Shown: positions 23,565-34,300 of the stretch, piece after piece
Layout: the number at the start of each line of letters is the position of its first letter
Numbering within the stretch: position 1 is the first letter of the stretch
Source: Phytoseiulus persimilis
Lineage: Eukaryota; Arthropoda; Arachnida; Mesostigmata; Phytoseiidae
Length of the DNA stretch: 64,000 bases
NCBI GenBank assembly: GCA_037576195.1
Contig: CM075104.1
Span: forward strand, 13,160,211 to 13,224,210
Direction: 5' to 3'
The notes under the pieces: model-generated
Told to the model about the DNA's origin: nothing
The model's input: only the letters and a program-made list of their open reading frames with translations
The model's database searches: none
Made by a program: the position numbers and the translations under genes

Positions 23565-24970
23565 GTATCAAACGCCAATGACGGTGGAGCGAACTTGAGC
23601 GAAACATTGACTGGGCTAGAGCGTCAACTACGCCTCCCTACGCAGAAGTTCGCTTTGTTCGGCCCTCGAATGCCACTTGCTCATCCTGGATGCGACAGAA
23701 TCAGTCGCTTCCAGCATCCACATCGCAATCCGGGTGGGTGCTCCAGGCTCAACAAGGAGATCGGGAGGAAGTACGGCACATGAGTTCCCCCTCGACAGTG
23801 TGCACGCTGCGTCGGGTTGATCAGTTCGGCATGAAGCCAGCAACGACTCGATCTGTAGTGTCCTCACGCATGCCCACGCGCGCAACCCGAATAACCGCAG
23901 AATCGTTTGACGCTTCATAGTTTCCGGGCGACGAAGGCTTTGCTAGAGTTCCCCTAACCAAGAACGTTCGAATCGCTCGAGATTGGTGTATCGAGAAATT
24001 CATGAAGAGCTCCAGACTATTGGTCCGTGCTCGTGCGAATAGGAAGAACTCGTGGTTCTACTGAGTGCTCTTGTTATCTGCCACGTGTAACTTCCAGTTT
24101 CCGTACGTTTGGGACAGATACTCCACGCGTCTCGTTCTCCTGCACGTATCCGCTCTTCGGCCAAAGCCTTGACGAGTGCAACCAATCGGGTCGTTATCTC
24201 GCTCTGCTTTTTCGCAAACAGACGAGAGTTTTAGCTCACCGCAACTTGGTTCCGCAGGGCAGCAAAAGCGACCAACTATCCGGCCAAACTCTTCATCGGA
24301 GGAGGGTTTTCCAGTTACCTGGATGTATGAATGAGGATATTTGACTTAGCAGCGGGGGGCGCTCTTACTGCATGTTCGAAAACTCCATCACCTCCTCATC
24401 CAAGGCCTCTTCACCTGATTCCTCTCCTCCGATTCCTCTACGGAGCTATGGTGTAAGTGTCCGTTCTAGCCCTGCCACATGCGAGTCGCTTTTGTCCTTA
24501 GTCAGCCACAAGGTCTGCAAGGGAGTTTTTCTCTCGAAATGTGCCAGGATGAGACTTCGTTTGACGTCCCTCACCTCCGTCGGCCTGATCAAATAACCTC
24601 GTCGGTCGACAACGACCCAGTGGCCGGCTCCCATAAGAGACGCCGAAAGCAGGACCGTCGCCTACAAGCTGCGAAGTATACGTGAACAGACCTCGAGAGA
24701 TTCTAGCGCCCAGCTCGGTAGCGTTCTTCGACGAACCGGTTGATGGAACGGGATGATATCCACAACCTGGGATCCAAGTCGTTCCACTCCCAGACGAGTG
24801 GGCCCTACGAGCGTTCAATGATTTCGGGACGTGTCGTGGTTCTAGTGTCGCGTGTTCGATCGTACTGTGTTTCCTTATTGTGTTCGAGAAACCCATATAG
24901 ATCCGGATGTTCCCAAGTTTTATTCTTCACCATTCATTTTTTATTGAAGGAAGCATCCACGGCTGCCAGT
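23565..24970. repeat. unclassified dispersed repeat, copy B (SINE-free)
   Basis: This 1406-bp interval is the counterpart of 15971-17668 without the SINE. It begins GTATCAAACGCCAATGACGG and ends GGCTGCCAGT, like copy A. The uninterrupted TTTGGGACAGATACTC at 24108-24123 is the empty insertion site. Copy B starts eight bases after the truncated hAT exon copy ends. No domain is recognisable on either strand. Confidence 0.8.
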
Positions 24971-26008
24971 CCCACCATCGGATCCGGAGCAGCAGCAGTC
25001 GACCAACTTCTCAGCCGTCGGAAAGCCGCCCACTGGTGCAGGGAAGGTCACCATAACCTGGCTGCAATTCGAAAAAAAAAATTGAAGAGAATGACGGATA
25101 ATTCTTAGTAAGCTCGGATTAAACCGGTCGGCTGGTCCATCGACGCGCCTGAAGTCGAACTCTATTGGATTTCTCGATTTACGACTGCTGTAGCCTGCAG
25201 ACACGATTCGAAACCCAATCTTTCAGAGAGAAATATCGAGCGATGACGGGACTCCCCCACCGGAGGCGCGGCGAGATACACCGAGAATCTCTCGAGTACG
25301 AAGTGATGGAAGTTTTGCTATTGCTGCTGATATTCAGTCATCCTCATGACCCCGCATCAAGCACTTTTCGTACTGTGAGCTTGCACGTGCGGGTCAGAAT
25401 ATCAGGCCAGAGAATCCCGTGCCACGTTGAAAATGGAGGCTCGTGAGAATGAGTCCAGACTGAGATCTCGGGTCATCCGATGACTATTAATCTCGCTAGG
25501 ATCAGATCGCAATACATCTCAATTATTTCCATAGCCTGGCTAGAGCAGTCTACTCTGATGATGTGCTCAACTCGGATGCGAGCTCTGTCGGGTTCACGCT
25601 TTTCAATCTGAATTTCCGTCACGTTGCGAACTCTCTGATCCACCATCGTTGAAGATGCTTTACGTGATGGAACTGAGGGGTTCGTAGCATTGCGGTTCAT
25701 CTGAGTCTGAGCCCTGTACATTGAAAACTGAAACTCACCGCCTCCGAGTATCGTGACCAGCAAAAGGATCACCACGCTCTTACACCGGTCCTGCAGATCG
25801 AGTTGCAGCAAATTTCGTTCGATGCTCGGATTCCGTGTTTGGGAATGAGCAGGCCGATAGCTAGCGCGATACAGATGACGACTATCACCAAAAACACGTG
25901 AGCAAGACGTGTTCCAACGAGAGTCCACATCTCAAGGCTGTGGATGCGGGAATGAAGAATGTTCCGTGTCCGCCTGCTATATTTAAAGACGCTGGACACG
26001 TGCACGTC
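24971..26008. other. gene-free stretch
   Basis: It begins with a short piece (24971 to about 24994) also present after copy A at 17895. Beyond that nothing was recognised. The open minus-strand stretch at 25473-25928 has no family resemblance I can name. Confidence 0.3.
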
Positions 26009-26021
26009 CAGCGTTCCTCAC

Positions 26022-26290
26022 TTTGTTTTCCGGCTGAACCAGCCAGCCCTCGGAAGTGTCCTGGGATCACCTTTCGGTATTGCTTCAGTAACACTCCCTA
26101 TCGCCTCGCGAATCCCATTGCGGGCGGTGGGCTTGGGTCTTAAGATGGTTCAGATTTAATTCTGATACAAATTAAATCCTCTTTTTACCACATAAGAAAT
26201 TTTTGTTGTCGGCCGGGGATCGAACTCGCGATTGCTAGCTTAGCGTGGCACCCAAGGCGTTGGTTTATGCCACACGGCCAACGAGCCGAT
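26022..26290 (-). mobile_element. tRNA-derived SINE, second copy
   Basis: Same family as 16530-16805, in the same orientation, with the tRNA-like head at the right end and the CCGGAAAACAAA tail at the left. Flanking direct repeats CAGCGTTCCTCAC (26009-26021) and CAGCGATCCTCAC (26291-26303) differ at one position, giving a 13-bp target duplication. It lies head-to-head with the next SINE copy, about 57 bp away. Confidence 0.88.
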
Positions 26291-26347
26291 CAGCGATCCT
26301 CACTGACGGTGGAATCCCTCACCGCAATTGCAACAATTTGTTATTGA

Positions 26348-26472
26348 CCGGCTCGTTGGCCGTGTGGCATAAACCAACGCTTTGGGTGCCACGCTAAGCT
26401 AGCATTCGCGGGTTTCGATCCCCGGCCGGAACAACAAAAATTTCCTAAGTGGTAAAATTAGGATTCAATTTA
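26348..26472 (+). mobile_element. tRNA-derived SINE, third copy, split by a DNA transposon
   Basis: The plus-strand head GGCTCGTTGGCCGTGTGGC, the A and B boxes and the start of the body are present. At 26471-26472 the SINE meets a TA and then the inverted terminus of the pogo/Tigger-like element. After that element (from 29455) the sequence resumes as TATATCAGAAT, exactly what follows in intact copies, then diverges after about a dozen bases. Confidence 0.85.
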
Positions 26473-26483
26473 CCCTAAAGTCT

Positions 26484-26705
26484 GGGAGATAAGGGACTTA
26501 TCAGATAAGTGACCTATCGTATAAGGGACTTATCAGATAAGGGACTCATCGTATAAGGGACTTATCAGATAAGGGACTTATCGTATAAGGGACTCATCAG
26601 ATAAGGGAATTATCGTATAAGGGACTTATCAGATAAGGGACTTATCGTATGAGGGACTTATCAGATAAAGGACTTATCAGATAAAGGACTTATCAGATGA
26701 AGAAG
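26484..26705 (+). repeat. left subterminal repeat array of the Tigger-like element
   Basis: About a dozen imperfect copies of a palindromic unit of roughly 16 bp, alternating ATAAGGGACTTATCAG and ATAAGGGACTTATCGT, follow the left terminus. Such subterminal arrays usually serve as transposase binding sites; that role is inferred. Confidence 0.85.
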
Positions 26706-26738
26706 CCATCGCATGAAGAACTCCTGAGATGACGACCT

Positions 26739-26806
26739 TCTTTGTTTTCCGGCTGAACCTCTCAGCCAGCCCTCAGAAGTGTCCCGGAATCACCTTTCGG
26801 TATTGC
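26739..26806 (-). mobile_element. 5'-truncated SINE fragment nested in the Tigger-like element
   Basis: About 68 bp match the 3' end of the local SINE family (minus orientation, starting TTTGTTTTCCGGCTGAACC on the plus strand). It is flanked by TGAGATGACGACCT (26725-26738) and TGAGATGGCGACCT (26807-26820), a 14-bp target duplication with one mismatch. This marks an independent, 5'-truncated retrotransposition into the element. Confidence 0.8.
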
Positions 26807-27272
26807 TGAGATGGCGACCTATCGTCCGGGCGATTTCATCAGATACGAACCTTTCGCATGAGGGACTCATCAGATGAAAGAGGAGGCGCGGCCTGAACTT
26901 CACTTGCTCTGGCGATCTTGGCTGGTCGCGTTTGGAAGTCGGAATCCAAGGTCGACCGTTTTTCGTTGCGAACGCCCCGTTCGCGGATTCCTTGTGAGAG
27001 TTCAAGGAATCTCGCGATGAAAGGATAATCATGCAAACAATCAAAACTCAGGCTTTGCTCTGAGACTCTCTCCTCGGAGTCACAGGGATGGTTTACTCAC
27101 AATTATCGTTATCGATCCACGCAGATGCTGTACAAGTGAAATTAAAACTTCGACGGAGACAAACCTGCCTCGGAGCGGAGGGTGTCGACAAATGACATCA
27201 CTCGCTCGTCGGCGATGAAAACTATTGGGAATGAAACAAGCTACCGGATCACTGAATTTAAGAACAAAAACT

Positions 27273-28535
27273 TCACAATGCTTTCGCGATCGAATAAAAA
27301 GTTTCAGAGGAGCTCTCTGGAGATCTGCGGGAGTCTTCAACGCCGGACTGATCCGCCGAGTGAGTTGGTAGTTCGCTGCTCTCCTCTGTTTCGTCATCGG
27401 ATTCTGCCGGTACCGCGTCGCCATCCACTTCATCTCTTTCGGCGCTGCTCTCATCGCTGGGGACAGGCACGGAGTCATCGTTCGGCTCGGGGAACAGCGC
27501 TTTAACGAAGCCGTTGACCACAGTTTCCGATGAAACTGCGTCGAATGCTTTCTTCACCATATTCGCCATCTCATCGTATCCTGGCCTCTTCCGACGACCC
27601 CCCTTCGTGCGTTTCACTGCCTTTTCGTCCGACATCCACTCCTCCCAGAGTGTCCTCAAATTGTCTTTGAAGACCTTATTGACGCTGACGTCCAGCGGGT
27701 GGCGGAACTTTGTGAGACCGCCGGGTACTACCGCAACTTTTGAGTGGGTCTTCAGCTCGCTCCGGACCCTCGGAATCAGGTGGCATTTCGCTGAGTCCAA
27801 TACCAACAGTGATTGTGATGGGTCTGACTCGGAGAATAGACGTTCTTTCCAGACCTCATCGAGCCTTTCAACCATGAGGCTCTCATTCATCCAGCCCTTC
27901 TCATTCACCTTGATGACGACTCCCGGTGGAAAATTTATGTTCGGTACCAGTTTCTTCTTAAAAATCAGCATGGGCATCAGTTTCTCGCCCGCTGCCGCAA
28001 CCCCAAGTACAACTGTGAGGTTACTCTTCTCGTGTCCCGTCGTATTGATCTTCACGGACTGGCTGCCTTTCACCGCCAAGGTCCTTCTGTGGACGATTTC
28101 GAAAGGGACTGAAATTTCGTCGACGTTCCCGACATTGGAAGGGCGAACGTTGAACGTTGCCTCCTGTACGAATTTTCGGAAGTCCGCAATTTTTTTCGCG
28201 GAGTCCTCTGGACTTCCGAACTGCTGCTTTCGCGCGGAATGCCATCAGCCCTTCAAGATTCCGACGAAATGTTCGATTCGGAGCTCCCTCACACGAAAGA
28301 CATTATGTCTACAGCTCGGTGCTACAGAACCGCAAGAATGAGTACCCCCGACCGCGTATGAGCTGCGGCTCATACAGTGGTTTCGATCACTCGAATCGAT
28401 CACTGAAGGGAGGATGACCAAGACTGTTTTTTTCCTCACACGAACCTGAGTTGATGCCTCAAAAGTTTGGTTCGAAATAGTTCGGAAAGACTGTGCTCGC
28501 CGGAACTGCTCACGCAGCGGGAAACTCAGACGCAC
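27273..28535 (-). pseudogene. pogo/Tigger-type transposase, DDE (DDE_1) domain
   Basis: Reading on the minus strand, a DDE_1-family catalytic domain runs from about 28200 down to 27600. The three acidic positions are visible: VDEISVPFE (first D), LLVLDSAKCH (second D) and HPLDVSVNK (third D, the typical pogo PLDVSVNKxFK block). A polar, acidic C-terminal tail follows to the stop at 27273. An in-frame TGA at 28245-28247 interrupts the reading just upstream of the domain; the frame is otherwise open up to 28535. The expected N-terminal helix-turn-helix is not upstream in this orientation; a candidate lies on the opposite strand at 28921-29294. Confidence 0.85.
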
Positions 28536-28920
28536 TTAACTCCAATATTTCCTTCCTGAATCTTACAACTAATTGTGAGTACGAGCTTGATACAGTGGGG
28601 GATGTTTCGGGTCACGTCGTCTCAGAGAGACACTGGCGCGAAGAATATGTGCAATGGCGATGCCGATACTCTGGTCATGAGTTGAACGATGAGATGGGGT
28701 ATCCGTAATCGCTCCATGTGTCTACGACGGGAATCAGCTCGCTCTGGCATTTGCAAATTATGCAACGAAGAATGTAGGCAATATCACACAAGCGGCTGAA
28801 GTTTACAGTCGGAAGATGTGAAGAGCTATTCAGTTGAGAGGTGAGTCAATATGGAGCGTGACGGCGGTGATTCTGGAACGAAGAGGGCCACGACAACCGA
28901 TCACCGCTTAGTCTGCCTTC

Positions 28921-29294
28921 GTGAAACGCAAGCAACGTGGAGGAAAGGTTTCTGCGATCTCATCTCTCTTGGAAATGCCTCAGCCGACGGTGTCAATTAT
29001 CGCTCAAACAGCGAGGTAATCACCGATCATTCCATGAAATATGCCACGGCTCCGAATCGGACAAAATACACGCGGTGGAATGAAGGAGGTCCTGAGCCTG
29101 TGGATTGATGGTGAGCCAATTGAGATCGCTTTCTGCTCAATAAAGCTGAGTGAGTCTTGGAGGATCAGAGAGGATCATGCGTCCGGATTCTCGGCTTCCC
29201 AGATTTTCCATGTCGTCGGTCTAGCTTGGAAGATAATTCCGGAACGTTCCTACGTTGCCCACACCAAGATATCCACGACTGACCATGACAGCTA
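28921..29294 (+). pseudogene. inverted N-terminal part of pogo-like transposase (HTH/Tc5-like)
   Basis: Plus-strand reading gives VKRKQRGGKVSAISSLLEMP followed by QPTVSIIAQTAR, resembling the first helix-turn-helix of CENP-B/pogo transposases (basic start, then a P-x-TVS-I helix). Further along the same frame, GGMKEVLSLWIDG and SGFSASQIF recall the second (Tc5-type) DNA-binding region. Two stops separate the two parts. The orientation is opposite to the DDE domain, which implies an internal inversion. The similarity is modest and read by eye. Confidence 0.5.
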
Positions 29295-29295
29295 G

Positions 29296-29408
29296 AAAGT
29301 CCCTTATACGATAAATTCCTTATCTGATAAGTCCCTTATACGATAAGTCTCTTATCTGATAAGTCCCTTATACGATAAGTCCCTTATCTGATAAGTCCCT
29401 TATACGCA
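29296..29408 (-). repeat. right subterminal repeat array of the Tigger-like element
   Basis: About seven units of CTTATACGATAAGTCC and CTTATCTGATAAGTCC, the reverse complement of the left array. The last about 45 bp before the terminus are non-repetitive. Confidence 0.85.
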
Positions 29409-29454
29409 GACAGTTTTTCCGTAAAAAGGGTCCCTTATCTCCCAGACTCTAGGG

Positions 29455-29857
29455 TATATCAGAATCGAAGAAAGTTTTTATTCAATGGAACGATGAGAAC
29501 GAGCGCGTTGACGAAGGCCACCGTCTCAGCCTTTTCCGTTACCTAGATCCAGATCTATTTACATTGATTAAAAATAGTTCAATTCAATCCGCATGGTCAA
29601 GAGCAAACTTAAAATCGTTATATCTCGAGAACCGCTGGGCATACAGCGTCGAAAGACAACTTTTTGGAAAGCCCTCATCGAGGGCTATCGTCTCATACCA
29701 GTGAGGAGATCGCATGATTTCGCAGGCATCAAAAATCGAGGGTTTGCCAATTTAGACGGTTGATACCCTTCCCGTGGTTCATCGTTCAGCGAATCGTGCC
29801 TATGACTTGATCGAGGATTGCTGAACCGCGCGGTGATTCCTGTCCGGTGGTCTGCGT
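29455..29857. other. SINE remnant and unclassified sequence
   Basis: After the SINE remnant TATATCAGAAT no gene is visible. A segment near 29605-29705 (ATATCTCG, then a GCGTCGA-like piece, then TTTTTGGAAAG and GGGCTATCG) is organised like the arms of the inverted-repeat element at 46688-47728 and probably belongs to a related family. Confidence 0.45.
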
Positions 29858-30690
29858 CGCTTTGCTAGCTTTATCGTGATTGATCAATTTTCCCCTGATG
29901 CGGCTTTCTCTGTTCCCTCTCCCGCAATTCTTCACTGCCGGATCTGAAATTCTTGATTTTGCAGGCGCTGTCGACAGCGAGGCGAATTCTTCGAGCTTTG
30001 AGGGAGTGAACCTCGAGGAGGCTGTCCGAGGTGAGTTGATTGTACATCATACACCCATGGGTTATTCGTCCTTTCTCTGGAGGGGACTGACAATTATAAT
30101 ATACGAGATACATCAGAAAGAGGAAATCTACTTCACGACGCCCCTCCAGTAGTTCGGTAGTTCGAAGTAAGAGCATCGTGCTTCCAGGGAGCGCGCGTGG
30201 TGCTCGCCCGTCCCGGTCACGCTCGCGTCAACCAAGCAAAGCAGCATCGCGGTCAAGCTCAGCGAAACGAGGTCGAACTCCTTCAACTTCCCGCGCAGGT
30301 GAGGTGTTTATTGTTCGCCATCGTTGAATACTTGCTGTCCATTTTTTCACGTTCCAGTTCTCAAAATGCTTTGTGTGCTACATCGCTGGTTGGTTTCAAC
30401 TTGAATTGCTCGTTCTCGATTCCAGACATCCCGTATTGGGAACTGTTCACTCGCTCAGCCTCCAGCAAAGAGAAAGTCACCTGCAACAGGTGCGGACAAC
30501 AGCTCTCGTATGCTAAACAGAGCACTCGTGCAATGCAGAAGCACCATGAGCACCATAGCAATACCGACTCGTCCAGTTCCTCGTCGAAGTTGGTTCAAGG
30601 ACGGAGAGTCCAGAAGTTACCTGTCACCAGGGAACTCAAAGACTGGTTCGTCGCATCTTTAAGCACAGTCAAGAATGTACCGTTCCTACA
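29858..30690 (+). pseudogene. 5' exons of a BED-finger hAT transposase gene
   Basis: Three exon-like pieces are bounded by splice signals: 29965-30030 (reads AVDSEANSSSFEGVNLEEAV), 30188-30298 and from 30426 onward. The last encodes a BED-type zinc finger: YWELFTRSASSKEKVTCNRC, then GQQLSYAKQSTRAMQKHHEH, giving C-x2-C and H-x3-H ligands, followed by a serine-rich linker and KLPVTRELKDWFVASLSTVK. BED fingers are typical N-termini of hAT transposases. The hAT catalytic region resumes only at 40649, after a LINE fragment and a 9.3-kb minisatellite, so the gene is broken. A truncated duplicate lies at 22919-23556. Confidence 0.75.
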
Positions 30691-30769
30691 TCTGTCACAT
30701 CCACTCTATGGATGCATCTTTGAGATGGCTGGCTTCGGAACACTGAGCTCGGTCTCGACTTCAAAAATG

Positions 30770-31348
30770 CCGGTACTCGAACACACGACTCAAAGGCTTC
30801 GACACCGTACCCACGCTGAAGACACCCAATGGAACTGTTCAGGAGGCATCTGACAAAGCCGACCATCCGGCATGTCATTTTGCCTCCATGTTCAATCCTG
30901 CTCAACCGCTTCCGAGGCCCGATCCGCCTACCCGTTCAACTCGATCTGTGCCGCTCTCCGACAGCTATTTTGACTTCAGCGAGGAATTGGTCTTGGAACA
31001 TATGGCAGCTCTCTCCTCAAAGACCTCGTTCACGCCGGACTTCATTCCTCCTATATTTCTCGAAAAATTCCGTCTCTTCCTCGCGAGCCGCTCGCCCTCA
31101 TATTCCAGCGCTCCTACGAGGATGGCGTTGTACCTGCCCTCTCCCGTTGTGGCATAGTTACTCCGATCCATAAAAAGGGATGCAAGGACGACGTCTCGAA
31201 CTTCCGACCCGTGTCCCAATGCTCCTCAGCTTGCCTGGTCTTTGAGAAAATAGTGGCCTCGCACAACAACCGACACCTTCGTCTCAATGATCTGTACGAC
31301 CCACGACAACATGGCTTCGTACCCCGGAAATCAACGTGTACACAGCTT
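30770..31348 (+). pseudogene. LINE reverse-transcriptase N-terminal fragment
   Basis: Plus-strand reading gives LKGFDTVPTLKTPNGTVQEA, then ADHPACHFASMFNP, then, after a frameshift near 31085-31100, RCGIVTPIHKKG, FRPVSQCSSACLVFEKIV and DPRQHGFVPRKSTCTQLLE. This order matches the start of jockey/CR1-like reverse transcriptases (linker, IHKKG box, RPVS box, QHGF box). The similarity stops exactly where the 45-bp minisatellite begins (CTTCTGGAGGGG). Catalytic motifs downstream are missing. Confidence 0.78.
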
Positions 31349-34300
31349 CTGGAGGGGTGATTCCGAGACCAATCTGGCCATGACTTTCCAACTCTGGAGG
31401 GGTGATTCCGGTACCAATCTGGCCATTACTTTCCAACTCTGGAGGGGGGATTCTGAGACCACTCTGGCTCTGACTTTCCAACTCTGGAGGGGTGATTCCG
31501 AGACCACTCTGGCTATGACTTTCCAACTCTGGAGGGGTGATTCCGAGACCAATCTGGCCATGACTTTCCAACTCTGGAGGGGTGATTCCGGTACCAATCT
31601 GGCCATTACTTTCCAACTCTGGAGGGGGGATTCTGAGACCACTCTGGCTCTGACTTTCCAACTCTGGAGGGGTGATTCCGAGACCACTCTGGCTATGACT
31701 TTCCAACTCTGGAGGGGTGATTCCGAGACCAATCTGGCCATTAGTTTCCAACTCTGGAGGGGTGATTCCGGTACCAATCTGGCCATTATTTTCCAACTCT
31801 GGAGGGGGGATTCTGAGACCACTCTGGCTCTGACTTCCCAACTCTGGAGGGGTGATTCTGAGACCACTCTGGCTATGACTTTCCAACTCTGGAGGGGTGA
31901 TTCCGAGACCACTCTGGCCATTAGTTTCCAACTCTGGAGGGGTGATTCCGAGACCAATCTGGCCATTAGTTTCCAACTCTGGAGGGGTGATTCCGAGACC
32001 AATCTGGCCATTAGTTTCCAACTCTGGAGGGGGGATTCTGAGACCACTCTGGCTCTGACTTTCCAACTCTGGAGGGGTGATTCCAGTATCAATCTGGCCA
32101 TTAGTTTCCAACTCTGGAGGGGTGATTCCGAGACCAATCTGGCCATTAGTTTCCAACTCTGGAGGGGTGATTCCGGTACCAATCTGGCCATTACTTTCCA
32201 ACTCTGGAGGGGTGATTCCGAGACCAATCTGGCCATTAGTTTCCAACTCTGGAGGGGTGATTCCGAGACCAATCTGGCCATTAGTTTCCAACTCTGGAGG
32301 GGTGATTCCGAGACCAATCTGGCCATTAGTTTCCAACTCTGGAGGGGGGATTCCGAGACCAATCTGGCCATTAGTTTCCAACTCTGGAGGGGTGATTCCG
32401 AGACCAATCTGGCCATTAGTTTCCAACTCTGGAGGAGTGATTCCGGTACCAATCTGGCCATTACTTTCCAACTCTGGAGGGGTGATTCCGAGACCAATCT
32501 GGCCATTAGTTTCCAACTCTGGAGGGGTGATTCCGAGACCAATCTGGCCATTAGTTTCCAACTCTGGAGGGGTGATTCCGAGACCAATCTGGCCATTAGT
32601 TTCCAACTCTGGAGGGGTGATTCCGAGACCAATCTGGCCATTAGTTTCCAACTCTGGAGGGGTGATTCCGAGACCAATCTGGCCATTAGTTTCCAACTCT
32701 GGAGGGGTGATTCCGGTACCAATCTGGCCATTACTTTCCAACTCTGGAGGGGGGATTCTGAGACCACTCTGGCTCTGACTTTCCAACTCTGGAGGGGTGA
32801 TTCCGGTATCAATCTGGCCATTAGTTTCCAACTCTGGAGGGGTGATTCCGAGACTAATCTGGCCATTAGTTTCCAACTCTGGAGGGGTGATTCCGGTACC
32901 AATCTGGCCATTACTTTCCAACTCTGGAGGGGTGATTCCGAGACCAATCTGGCCATTAGTTTCCAACTCTGGAGGGGTGATTCCGAGACCAATCTGGCCA
33001 TTAGTTTCCAACTCTGGAGGGGTGATTCCGAGACCAATCTGGCCATTAGTTTCCAACTCTGGAGGGGTGATTCCGAGACCAATCTGGCCATTAGTTTCCA
33101 ACTCTGGAGGGGTGATTCCGGTACCAATCTGGCCATTACTCTCCAACTCTGGAGGGGGGATTCTGAGACCACTCTGGCTCTGACTTTCCAACTCTGGAGG
33201 GGTGATTCCGGTATCAATCTGGCCATTAGTTTCCAACTCTGGAGGGGTGATTCCGAGACCAATCTGGCCATTAGTTTCCAACTCTGGAGGGGTGATTCCG
33301 GTACCAATCTGGCCATTACTTTCCAACTCTGGAGGGGTGATTCCGAGACCAATCTGGCCATTACTTTCCAACTCTGGAGGGGTGATTCCGAGACCAATCT
33401 GGCCATTAGTTTCCAACTCTGGAGGGGTGATTCCGAGACCAATCTGGCCATTAGTTTCCAACTCTGGAGGGGTGATTCCGAGACCAATCTGGCCATTAGT
33501 TTCCAACTCTGGAGGGGTGATTCCGAGACCAATCTGGCCATTAGTTTCCAACTCTGGAGGGGTGATTCCGGTACCAATCTGGCCATTACTTTCCAACTCT
33601 GGAGGGGGGATTCTGAGACCACTCTGGCTCTGACTTTCCAACTCTGGAGGGGTGATTCCGGTATCAATCTGGCCATTAGTTTCCAACTCTGGAGGGGTGA
33701 TTCCGAGACCAATCTGGCCATTAGTTTCCAACTCTGGAGGGGTGATTCCGGTACCAATCTGGCCATTACTTTCCAACTCTGGAGGGGTGATTCCGAGACC
33801 AATCTGGCCATGACTTTCCAACTCTGGAGGGGTGATTCCGGTACCAATCTTGCCATTACTTTCCAACTCTGGAGGGGGGATTCTGAGACCACTCTGGCCA
33901 TTACTTTCCAACTCTGGAGGGGTGATTCCGAGACCACTCTGGCCATTAGTTTCCAACTCTGGAGGGGTGATTCCGAGACCAATCTGGCCATTAGTTTCCA
34001 ACTCTGGAGGGGTGATTCCGAGACCAATCTGGCCATTAGTTTCCAACTCTGGAGGGGTGATTCCGAGACCAATCTGGCCATTAGTTTCCAACTCTGGAGG
34101 GGTGATTCCGAGACCAATCTGGCCATTAGTTTCCAACTCTGGAGGGGTGATTCCGAGACCAATCTGGCCATTAGTTTCCAACTCTGGAGGGGTGATTCCG
34201 AGACCAATCAGGCCATTAGTTTCCAACTCTGGAGGGGTGATTCCGAGACCAATCTGGCCATTAGTTTCCAACTCTGGAGGGGTGATTCCGAGACCAATCT

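Larger units (their letters stand above)
26473..29454 (-). mobile_element. pogo/Tigger-like DNA transposon with TIRs and TA target duplication
   Basis: The 2982-bp element has inverted termini: CCCTAAAGTCTGGGAGATAA at the left and CCCTAGAGTCTGGGAGATAA read inward from the right. TA dinucleotides flank both ends (26471-26472 and 29455-29456), as expected for the Tc1/mariner/pogo superfamily. Inside each TIR is an array of about 16-bp repeats based on GATAAGGGACTTATC, in opposite orientation at the two ends. Between them are a pogo-type DDE domain on the minus strand and an N-terminal DNA-binding region on the plus strand. The coding region has stops, so the copy is inactive. Confidence 0.9.
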
